A stretch of DNA of 10,529 nt. Source: Panacagrimonas sp052387335 (GTDB lineage: Bacteria; Pseudomonadota; Gammaproteobacteria; Nevskiales; Nevskiaceae). Location: assembly GCA_052387335.1 (NCBI GenBank), contig JBQTJH010000241.1, forward strand, positions 1 through 10,529, in the 5' to 3' direction. The stretch's first letter is position 1, and the number at the start of each line of letters is the position of its first letter. This document shows, one piece after another, positions 1 to 5,524 of this stretch. Below the pieces are notes generated by a model. The model was not told the origin of the DNA, searched no databases, and was given only the letters and a program-made list of their open reading frames with translations. The translations under genes and the position numbers were made by a program.

Positions 1-85
1 CGCCCTTCGTCTGGACCGCAACGGCAGAATCGATCCTGGCAAAAATCGAACGACTTACATCACAAATCAGTGGGACACCACACTA
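1..85 (+). mobile_element. Right end of a second IS630-family element (partial)
   Basis: Only the right end is visible; the rest lies left of the window. Read inward from the shared CTAG at 83-86, the terminus starts CTAGTGTGGTGTC and agrees with the terminal repeat of the complete neighbouring IS at about 15 of 22 positions, with the same CTAGTGT core. It encodes the C-terminus of a different IS630 transposase. It is therefore a relative of the neighbouring element, not another copy. The two elements abut tail to tail with one TA between them. Confidence 0.75.
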
Positions 86-86
86 G
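3..86 (+). CDS. IS630-family transposase, C-terminal fragment (cut by window edge)
   Basis: This open frame enters from the left edge and ends at TAG 84-86, giving 27 residues that begin PFVWTATAESILAKIERL. They align without gaps to the C-terminus of the complete transposase on the opposite strand (PFIWTKSADDILDSIKRF), at roughly half identity, including the PF-W-T and IL--I motifs seen at the end of many IS630 transposases. The stop codon uses the TAG of the CTAG target, so the frame runs to the very tip of its element. The catalytic domain is outside the window, so activity cannot be judged. Confidence 0.75.
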   Translation, partial: PFVWTATAESILAKIERLTSQISGTPH

Positions 87-104
87 TGTCCTGTCTCAGA
101 AATT
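83..104. repeat. IS630 left terminal inverted repeat
   Basis: This is the transposase 3'-end terminus. It matches the reverse complement of 1231-1252 at 19 of 22 positions, with mismatches at positions 9, 13 and 20. The outer CTAG is the target and is shared with the neighbouring partial element. Confidence 0.85.
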
Positions 105-1171
105 CGCAGGCAAAATCTTTTAATTGAATCGAGGATGTCGTCTGCGGACTTGGTCCAGATGAAAGGACGCGGGTTTTGATTGTAGGAAGCGAGGTAATCG
201 CGGATGGATTTCTCGAGTTCCCACGTGCTGCGATGGGTGCCCCGGCGAATCTGCTTACGCGTGATCTCTGCAAACCAGCGCTCGACCTGGTTGATCCAGG
301 ACGACGAGGTTGGCGTGAAGTGAGGATGGAAATGCGGATGGCGCAAAAACCATCTCTTTACCGAAGCGGTGTTGTGCGTGCCGTAGTTACCCATCACGAC
401 ATGGACGTCGGTATCGTCGGGAACGCAGGTTTCCAGGTGCGCCAGGAATTTGAGGAATTCGGTGGAGCGATGACGGCGATGCAGTTGGCCGATGACCTTG
501 CCGGTGGCGATGTCCAGCGCTGCGAACAGCGTGGTTGTTCCATGACGCATGTAATCGTGGGTGCGCCGCTCGGGCAGTCCCGGCGTCATTGGCAGAATGG
601 GCTGCGTGCGATCAAGCGCCTGGATCTGACTTTTTTCGTCGACGCAAAGCACCACCGCATTGACGGGTGGGCTCATGTAGAGACCGATGATGTCCCGCAC
701 CTTGTCGACCAACAGCGCATCGGTGGACAACTTGAAAGTCTCTTGGCGATGCGGCTGAAGTCGGAACGCCTTCCAGATCCGCGCCACGGTCGAATGCGAC
801 AAGCCCTGCGCCTGTGCCATGCCGCGTGTGCTCCAGTGCGTGGCGTCGGTGGGCTTCTCCTGCAGCGTCTTGGCGATCAGGGCCTCCACGACCCCATCCC
901 CGATCTGTCGTGGGGCACCCGGCCGCGGCTCGTCGAGCAGCCCATCCAAACGCTTCTCGCAGAACCGGCGGCGCCATTTGCCTACGGTGTGCCGCGACAC
1001 GCCAAGCTGCTCGGCCACTTCGGCATTGGACGTGGTCCGGGAACACGCCAGCACGATGCGCGCTCGCAAAGCCAGCGCTTGGCTGGTCTTGCGCCGACGC
1101 GTCCATTCGATCAATCGATCACTTTCCTCGACCGTGACTGTCAGCTTCGGCAAAGGTCTGCCACGTTTCAT
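83..1171 (-). CDS. IS630-family transposase with D-to-G change in the DDE triad
   Basis: DDE transposase of 362 residues, full length for the family. The N-terminal half is a helix-turn-helix DNA-binding region (about 46-70, AEVAEQLGVSRHTVGKWRRR) followed by a second winged-helix-like segment to about 140. The DDE catalytic core starts near 170. First Asp: D178 in VLCVDEKSQIQ. Glu: E297 in SSSWINQVERWF. The second Asp, normally in a DNYGTHK motif, is Gly261 here (VVMGNYGTH; codon GGT at complement 389-391, one transition from GAT). That residue binds catalytic metal in this family, so the protein should be inactive although the frame is intact. The ATG has only a weak GGGG 8 nt upstream. The stop TAG lies in the CTAG end of the IS. 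The gene is downstream of, and in the same direction as, the interrupted transporter, so it could be read through from that promoter. Confidence 0.93.
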   Translation of the reverse strand: MKRGRPLPKLTVTVEESDRLIEWTRRRKTSQALALRARIVLACSRTTSNAEVAEQLGVSRHTVGKWRRRFCEKRLDGLLDEPRPGAPRQIGDGVVEALIAKTLQEKPTDATHWSTRGMAQAQGLSHSTVARIWKAFRLQPHRQETFKLSTDALLVDKVRDIIGLYMSPPVNAVVLCVDEKSQIQALDRTQPILPMTPGLPERRTHDYMRHGTTTLFAALDIATGKVIGQLHRRHRSTEFLKFLAHLETCVPDDTDVHVVMGNYGTHNTASVKRWFLRHPHFHPHFTPTSSSWINQVERWFAEITRKQIRRGTHRSTWELEKSIRDYLASYNQNPRPFIWTKSADDILDSIKRFCLRISETGH

Positions 1172-1251
1172 GTGCTGTACCCCGTCGTCCCAATCTTACT
1201 GGGACAGCAGAGAACATATTTAGTGCCATTAACTTCTGATACACGACACTA
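84..1251 (-). mobile_element. Complete IS630-family insertion sequence
   Basis: The element is bounded by imperfect terminal inverted repeats at 83-104 and 1231-1252 (22 bp, 3 mismatches, core CTAGTGTC-TGT-TCAGAA). Each end carries TA within CTAG (84-85 and 1250-1251), the typical IS630 target duplication. The body between the TAs is 86-1249, about 1.16 kb, which is normal for the family. A single - strand transposase gene fills it. The right end lies inside the 3' end of a transporter gene in the same orientation, and the left end touches another IS630 element. A small inverted repeat (1187-1192/1200-1205) lies upstream of the transposase start, with no known function. Confidence 0.88.
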
Positions 1252-2839
1252 GTGAGCGCCGGTCGGTATTGCGCAGAAACAGCACTCCGACCACGACCGT
1301 CATCAGCGCTACGCCAATCGGGTACCACAGTCCAAAATAAATATTGCCCGAGGCCGCCACCATCGCCGTGGCCAGCAAGGGCAGCATGCCACCGAACCAG
1401 CCGTTGCCGATGTGGTACGGCAGGCTCATCGAGGTGTAGCGAATCTGGGTGGGGAACAATTCCACCAACCAGGCGGCGATTGGCCCGTAGACCATGGTCG
1501 CGTACAGCACCAGGATCGTGATCAGCAGCAAGGTGATCGGGTAATTGACTCGCTCCGGATCTGCAGCGGTTGGATACCCGCTTTGCGCCAGCACGGCCTT
1601 GTAGGCGGTCTCGTCCCAGCCGATGAGCTCGGCCTCGCCGATGCGTGTCACCACAGTGGCGGTGCCTTCAGCCGGCCGCGACTCGAACGACAGACCCGAC
1701 TTGGTCAGGAAATCCTTGGCCTTGTCGCAGTCGCTGAAGCGGGTATTGGGCAGAACGAAAATATGAAAGCTGCAATCACTGGCCGCCACGCTGATCGGCG
1801 TGCGTTCCAGATATTCCTCCAGTGCCGGATTCACGCTGTGCGTCAGCATCTGGAAGATCGGCATGTAGGTCAGCGCCGCGAGCAGACACCCCGCCAGGAT
1901 GATTTTCAGCCGACCGATGCGATCCGATAGCGCGCCGAACACGACAAAGAATGGCGAGGCAATCAACAGCGATACCGCCAGCAGGATGTAGGTGGTCAGG
2001 TAATCCAGCTTGAGCGTGATCGAGAGGAAAAACAGCACGTAGAACTGTCCGGTATACCAGACCACCCCCTGCCCGGCGACGCCGCCGAACAGCGATAGCA
2101 GCACGTACTTGTTGTTGGGGTAGCGCAGGAAGCTGTCGGTCAGCGGGCTCTTCGATCCGCGTCCCTCGGCCTTCATTTTCTGGAACGCCGGTGATTCGTT
2201 GAGCTTCAGGCGGATGTAGACCGAGATCACCAGCAGCGCAATCGAAACCAGGAAGGGAATACGCCAGCCCCAGTCGGCGAAGCTCTCCTTGTCCATCATC
2301 ACGCGGCAGGCGCCGATGATGAGTAGTGACAGGAAGAAGCCGATGGTCGCGGTCAGCTGAATCCAGCTGGTGGCATAACCGCGCCGATGATCCGGCGCGT
2401 GCTCGGCGACGTAGGTCGCGGCGCCGCCGTACTCGCCGCCCAGCGCCAGACCCTGCAGCAGACGCAGGCTGACCAGGATGATGGGCGCCGCAATCCCGAT
2501 GGCCTCGTAGGTCGGCAGGAATCCCACCGCAGCGGTGGCCACGCCCATAACGATGATCGTGACCAGGAAGGTGTACTTGCGGCCGACGATATCGCCCAAG
2601 CGCCCGAACACCAGCGCGCCAAAGGGCCGCACCAAAAACCCGGCGGCATAGGTCGCAAAAGCCGACAGCAGCGCCGCGGTTTCGTTGCCGGGCGGAAAGA
2701 ACAGTGCGGCGAAGAACGGCGCCAGCGTGGCGTAGAGAAAGAAGTCGTACCACTCGAACACGGTGCCGAGTGAGGACGCGAAGATCACGCGTCGCTCTTC
2801 TGATCTGGATACCGGCGTCATATCGCCCGCCGCCCCCAT
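1229..2839 (-). CDS. MHS-family MFS transporter, 3' end replaced by IS630 sequence
   Basis: Inner-membrane proton symporter-like protein of the metabolite:H+ symporter (MHS) family, relatives of ProP/KgtP/ShiA. The substrate cannot be told. Signatures: FEWYDFFLYATLAP in TM1 (about 28-41), RPFGALVFGRLGDIVGRKYT between TM2 and TM3 (71-90), LRLLQGLALGGEYGGA in TM4 (125-140), and the second-half copy GALSDRIGRLK (302-312). The 536 residues exceed the usual 430-450 because of a hydrophilic segment at about 333-432 between hydrophobic stretches of the second half. The C-terminus is foreign: after TDRRS, codon CTA is in the IS target and VSCIRS plus TAA are IS sequence, so a native tail, probably short, is lost. 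Start: ATG at 2839 has AAGGA 7 nt upstream. ATG at 2854 or GTG at 2887 would add 15 or 16 residues but have weaker sites. Transport function may survive, since TM12 is complete. Confidence 0.88.
   Translation of the reverse strand: MGAAGDMTPVSRSEERRVIFASSLGTVFEWYDFFLYATLAPFFAALFFPPGNETAALLSAFATYAAGFLVRPFGALVFGRLGDIVGRKYTFLVTIIVMGVATAAVGFLPTYEAIGIAAPIILVSLRLLQGLALGGEYGGAATYVAEHAPDHRRGYATSWIQLTATIGFFLSLLIIGACRVMMDKESFADWGWRIPFLVSIALLVISVYIRLKLNESPAFQKMKAEGRGSKSPLTDSFLRYPNNKYVLLSLFGGVAGQGVVWYTGQFYVLFFLSITLKLDYLTTYILLAVSLLIASPFFVVFGALSDRIGRLKIILAGCLLAALTYMPIFQMLTHSVNPALEEYLERTPISVAASDCSFHIFVLPNTRFSDCDKAKDFLTKSGLSFESRPAEGTATVVTRIGEAELIGWDETAYKAVLAQSGYPTAADPERVNYPITLLLITILVLYATMVYGPIAAWLVELFPTQIRYTSMSLPYHIGNGWFGGMLPLLATAMVAASGNIYFGLWYPIGVALMTVVVGVLFLRNTDRRSLVSCIRS
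1231..1252. repeat. IS630 right terminal inverted repeat
   Basis: This terminus lies on the transposase 5' side and is the partner of 83-104. It also works as coding sequence: read on the - strand it supplies the last codons of the interrupted transporter gene, and TAA at 1229-1231 ends that frame. Confidence 0.85.
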
Positions 2840-2960
2840 CGCTGCATCCTTCATCCCGGTGCGCCCCTGTTCTTGTCTGGTGGTCACTACTGTGCGGGAT
2901 CGTCAGGATTCAGGGAATACGGCCTCGCCCGCAGGGCACGCGCTGCACACCCGCCGGAGC

Positions 2961-2996
2961 GCGTGTCATCCTGCGCGCACTCACTCAGGATCACGC
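2961..2996 (+). promoter_or_regulatory. Stem-loop before rlmJ covering its SD-like AGGA
   Basis: GCGTG+ATCCTG (2961-2965, 2968-2973, with a 2-nt TC bulge) can pair with CAGGATCACGC (2986-2996) across a 12-nt loop, giving an 11-bp stem that ends 6 nt before the rlmJ ATG. The AGGA at 2987-2990, the only SD-like motif in front of that start, lies inside the 3' arm. Masking of the ribosome site in the mRNA is inferred from this layout. The fold is visible in sequence but untested, and the transcript start is unknown. Confidence 0.45.
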
Positions 2997-3002
2997 TGCG
3001 GC

Positions 3003-3836
3003 ATGCACTATCGCCACCTGTTTCACGCTGGAAACTTCGCCGACGTGTTCAAGCACGTGCTGTTGATCGGGCTGATCGAGGCCTTGTCGCGCAAGGACAA
3101 GCCCTGGTGCTATCTCGATACGCACGCAGGGGCTGGGCTCTACAACCTGGCTTCAAACGATGCCGATCGCACCGGCGAGTGGCGCCAGGGCGTGGGCCGC
3201 CTGAAAGCGGATGCGAGTACGCCGGCGCTGGTCGCCCGCTACCTCGACTTGATCGGCTGGCCCGAAGAGAACAGCGCCGGCAACGCACTGCGTCACAGCC
3301 GCGTCTATCCCGGTTCGCCGGCATTTGCCGCGCGCCTTGCCCGGCCGGGTGATCGCATCGTCTGCTGCGAAAGCGTCGCCGACATCGCCGCGCAGTTGCG
3401 CGCCCATCTGCCGCTGGCCGAGGTGCATGTGCGCAACGGCTACGAGGCGCATGGCCTGTTGCCCCCGCGAGAGAAACGCGGCCTGGTGCTGGTGGACCCG
3501 CCGTTTGAATCACGGACTGAATTCGATCAGGCCCTGGCTTTCATGGAGCACGCCGGCGAGCGCTTCGCCAACGGCGTGCAGGCGCTGTGGTACCCGATCA
3601 AAAACCGCCACGACGCCGCGCGTTTCGAACGTCGCGGCGCTAAGGATCGCGAGGCACTGGTCTGCACCCTGGAGAACGGCGCACCGGGCGAGGGCCAGAT
3701 GCGCGCCTGCGGCCTGCTCGTCATCAACCCGCCGTTCGGCTTCGAGGAACAGGCGCGTGGCGCGCTGGCCTGGCTAACACCGCGGCTCGCACAGGGGCCC
3801 CGTCCGAGCTGGTCGGTCACACGCTCCGGCGGCTGA
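3003..3836 (+). CDS. rlmJ: 23S rRNA (adenine(2030)-N(6))-methyltransferase RlmJ
   Basis: RlmJ transfers a methyl group from S-adenosylmethionine to N6 of A2030 in 23S rRNA (E. coli numbering) during ribosome assembly in the cytosol. The 277-residue product matches the usual length (about 280) and the family layout: N-terminal YRHLFHAGNFADVFKH (3-18), SAM-binding LDTHAGAG (38-45), the YPGSP motif before the helical insertion, and the catalytic DPPFE (165-169, equivalent to DPPY of the E. coli enzyme), then ALWYP and a C-terminal VINPPFGFE strand. The ATG at 3003 is chosen because the conserved YRH-FHAGN motif starts right after it; the frame is open further upstream but that part has no homologous look. 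The SD is poor (AGGA 12 nt upstream, inside a stem-loop). It is divergent from the transporter gene across about 160 bp and is probably monocistronic or read into the lpxO group. Confidence 0.95.
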   Translation: MHYRHLFHAGNFADVFKHVLLIGLIEALSRKDKPWCYLDTHAGAGLYNLASNDADRTGEWRQGVGRLKADASTPALVARYLDLIGWPEENSAGNALRHSRVYPGSPAFAARLARPGDRIVCCESVADIAAQLRAHLPLAEVHVRNGYEAHGLLPPREKRGLVLVDPPFESRTEFDQALAFMEHAGERFANGVQALWYPIKNRHDAARFERRGAKDREALVCTLENGAPGEGQMRACGLLVINPPFGFEEQARGALAWLTPRLAQGPRPSWSVTRSGG

Positions 3837-3897
3837 ATCGCAATGCCCTGACCTGTGGTGCGCGGTATGCCGCAGCGCTAAAATTCCAGCCCTGAGA

Positions 3898-3913
3898 GCA
3901 CTTCGAAAAGTGC
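3898..3913. other. Short perfect hairpin between rlmJ and the lpxO leader
   Basis: GCACTT and AAGTGC form a 6-bp stem around a CGAA tetraloop. Only CGCTTTG follows, without a proper T-run, so it would be a weak terminator for rlmJ at best. It may instead lie in the 5' UTR of the lpxO transcript: a TAAAAT box resembling a -10 element sits at 3879-3884, but with no convincing -35. Its role is unknown. Confidence 0.3.
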
Positions 3914-3941
3914 CGCTTTGAATGAGGAGGCTGGGTTCCCG

Positions 3942-3992
3942 ATGTACCAATACCTGTCCATGCCCGGCGCGACCGCCGCGGGTGCTGCATGA
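3942..3992 (+). CDS. Putative 16-codon leader ORF coupled to lpxO
   Basis: ATG at 3942 follows a strong GAGGAGG (3924-3930) at 11 nt. It opens a short frame encoding MYQYLSMPGATAAGAA, whose TGA overlaps the lpxO ATG as ATGA (3989-3992). lpxO has no visible ribosome site of its own, and no in-frame start further upstream would place it under the GAGGAGG. The natural reading is that ribosomes load here and re-initiate on lpxO by translational coupling. The peptide resembles nothing I recognise and holds no run of repeated amino acids that would suggest classical attenuation. The alternative is that the SD is fortuitous and the ORF has no role. Confidence 0.45.
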   Translation: MYQYLSMPGATAAGAA

Positions 3993-4930
3993 CGGCCGCG
4001 TGGAATACCTTGCCGCTGCCTCTATTCACGTCGAAGTGGCTACTGGCCGTTGCCTGGCTGGCCTGCGTGGCTTACGTGCATTTTCGCGGACAGGTCCGTC
4101 ACGGCTTCCTGCGGCAACTGTCGGATCACTCCACCTTGATGGCGCCGCTCAACGCGCTGATCTATTTGTTTTCCGCCACGCCACGTCAGCCCATTCTGGA
4201 TGCGCGACAGTTTCCTGAATTGAGCCTGCTGCGCGACAACTGGGAAACCATCCGCGACGAGGCGCGCGCGTTATACGGCATCGGCGCCATTGGCCAGTCC
4301 GACGGTCTCAATGACCTGGGCTTCAATTCCTTCTTCAAGGCCGGATGGCGCCGCTTCTACTTTCACTGGTACGGCGCCTTTCTGCCCTCGGCCTTGAGTC
4401 AATGTCCCATGACCAGCGCCCTGCTCAAGCAGACCCCGAGCGTGAAGGCCGCCAGGTTCACCCTGCTCGCGCCGGGCAGCCGACTGCCGCGCCACCGTGA
4501 CCCTTACGCCGGCTCGTTGCGCTACCACCTGGGTCTGACCACGCCCAACTCCGAGCAATGCCGCATCTTTGTGGATGGGCAACTGCGCAGCTGGCGCGAT
4601 GGCGAGGATCTGATGTTCGACGAAACGTATATCCATGCCGCCGAGAACCACACCGACCAGACCCGCATCATTTTGTTCTGTGATGTGGAGCGTCCCCTGC
4701 GCACGCCCATCGCGCGCGGCTTCAATCGTCTGATCGGACGCACCCTGGCGGCGGCCTCGGCCTCGCGCAACCAGCCGGGCGAACCGCTGGGATTGCTCAA
4801 TCATCTGTTCAAGTACGTGTACTCGCTGCGCCTGGTCGGCAAGCGCATCAAGCGCGAAAACCGCCGCCTGTACTACGCGCTCAAGTACACGCTGATGCTA
4901 GGGTTGGGCTACTGGATCTTTGCCCCCTGA
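3989..4930 (+). CDS. lpxO: LpxO-type lipid A acyl-chain hydroxylase (Fe(II)/2OG dioxygenase)
   Basis: Member of the aspartyl/asparaginyl beta-hydroxylase fold family, most like LpxO, which puts a 2-hydroxyl on a secondary acyl chain of lipid A at the inner membrane using O2, Fe(II) and 2-oxoglutarate. The 313 residues are near the usual 300. An N-terminal membrane helix (about 16-30) leads into VHFRGQVRHGFLRQLSDHST (30-49), typical of LpxO. Metal ligands are H169 and D171 (HRDPYAGSLRYHLGL) and H216 (FDETYIHAAENHTD). R226 in TRIILFCDVERPL is the likely 2-oxoglutarate anchor. A C-terminal hydrophobic segment (about 296-312) follows the basic KRIKRENRR. The ATG at 3989 lacks its own SD and overlaps the stop of a 16-codon leader ORF. 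It overlaps the NUDIX gene by 11 nt, suggesting one transcript. Which acyl chain is modified cannot be read from sequence. Confidence 0.88.
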   Translation: MTAAWNTLPLPLFTSKWLLAVAWLACVAYVHFRGQVRHGFLRQLSDHSTLMAPLNALIYLFSATPRQPILDARQFPELSLLRDNWETIRDEARALYGIGAIGQSDGLNDLGFNSFFKAGWRRFYFHWYGAFLPSALSQCPMTSALLKQTPSVKAARFTLLAPGSRLPRHRDPYAGSLRYHLGLTTPNSEQCRIFVDGQLRSWRDGEDLMFDETYIHAAENHTDQTRIILFCDVERPLRTPIARGFNRLIGRTLAAASASRNQPGEPLGLLNHLFKYVYSLRLVGKRIKRENRRLYYALKYTLMLGLGYWIFAP

Positions 4931-5462
4931 CCTTGCCTTGAACGTCCGCACCCTGCACGACGGAGAATTTCTCCAGCTCCTGCGCAACCAGCACTGGGAA
5001 TACGTGCGGCGCCAGCGCTCCACCGGCGCTGGCTTCATCGTCGCGCTGACCGACGCCAACGAGCTGGTACTGGTCGAACAGTTCCGCATCCCGCTGCAGC
5101 GGCGCGTAATTGAACTCCCCGCCGGCATCATTGCCGACAGTCTCGCAACGCAGGACGAAACAGTGGAAGCCTCGGCGATGCGCGAGCTGGAAGAAGAAAC
5201 GGGCTTTCGCGGGCAAGAGGCGCGCATCCTGTGCAGCGGCCCGGTAGCCGCAGGCATGACCGACGAGATCGGCTATTTCACCCGGGTATTGGGGCTGCAA
5301 CGCGTCGGCCCGGGTGGCGGCGTCGACGGTGAGGACATCCGCGTGCACGTGGTGGCGCTGGCGCATCTGGACGCCTGGCTGGCCGAGCAGGCGGTGCGCG
5401 GCGTTCTGATTGATCCGCGCATTTACATCGCCCTGCACTTCCTGTCCCGCAGCCCGGACTGA
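4920..5462 (+). CDS. NUDIX hydrolase, ADP-ribose pyrophosphatase-like
   Basis: Cytosolic Mg-dependent hydrolase of a nucleoside diphosphate linked to another group; ADP-ribose or a sugar nucleotide is likely but not proven. Of 180 residues, the N-terminal part (RTLHDGEFLQLL, 10-21) resembles the dimerisation region of NudF-type enzymes, followed by VALTDANELVLVEQFR and the NUDIX box. The box core is canonical, E80-x7-RELEEETGF (88-96), but the first Gly is G69 in LPAGII, five residues farther from E80 than in the G-x5-E pattern. A similar insertion is, to my knowledge, found in a subgroup with RELEEETGY boxes. No ATG or GTG is available near the start. TTG at 4920 is used, overlapping lpxO by 11 nt, which suggests translational coupling; TTG at 4938 is the alternative. 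A link to LPS precursor turnover is speculative and rests only on adjacency to lpxO. Confidence 0.85.
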   Translation: MPPDLALNVRTLHDGEFLQLLRNQHWEYVRRQRSTGAGFIVALTDANELVLVEQFRIPLQRRVIELPAGIIADSLATQDETVEASAMRELEEETGFRGQEARILCSGPVAAGMTDEIGYFTRVLGLQRVGPGGGVDGEDIRVHVVALAHLDAWLAEQAVRGVLIDPRIYIALHFLSRSPD

Positions 5463-5467
5463 ACCTC

Positions 5468-5480
5468 CGGCACGGTGCCG
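5468..5480. other. Small GC-rich hairpin after the NUDIX gene
   Basis: CGGCA and TGCCG pair around a 3-nt loop, 5 nt after the NUDIX stop and about 45 nt before the peptidase start. It has no T-run, so a terminator role is doubtful. It may only be a chance palindrome in GC-rich DNA. Confidence 0.2.
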
Positions 5481-5524
5481 CGGTCCGCCTGAGTCCAGCT
5501 TCAACACCGATCCGGAGTCCACTT

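Noticed and set aside
1187..1205. GTCCCA/TGGGAC inverted repeat upstream of the transposase as an operator
   Set aside because: Short, and nothing else supports a regulator; it is noted within the IS entry only.
176..1252. + strand open frame of 358 codons opposite the IS630 transposase
   Set aside because: The - strand frame carries the HTH, the DDE-core motifs and the family length. The + frame has no recognisable domain.
1776..2753. - strand 325-codon frame overlapping the transporter in another phase
   Set aside because: Arg/Ala-rich out-of-phase reading of the transporter gene, without membrane helices.
2840..2887. Earlier starts of the transporter (ATG 2854, GTG 2887)
   Set aside because: Possible, but the AAGGA 7 nt before the ATG at 2839 is the best ribosome site, and the extra residues are low-complexity.
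2763..3002. Upstream in-frame extension of rlmJ by 80 codons
   Set aside because: It would overlap the divergent transporter start region and adds nothing family-like; the conserved YRH-FHAGN motif begins right after the ATG at 3003.
3898..3913. Hairpin as an intrinsic terminator of rlmJ
   Set aside because: Only a 6-bp stem, with no U-tract after it.
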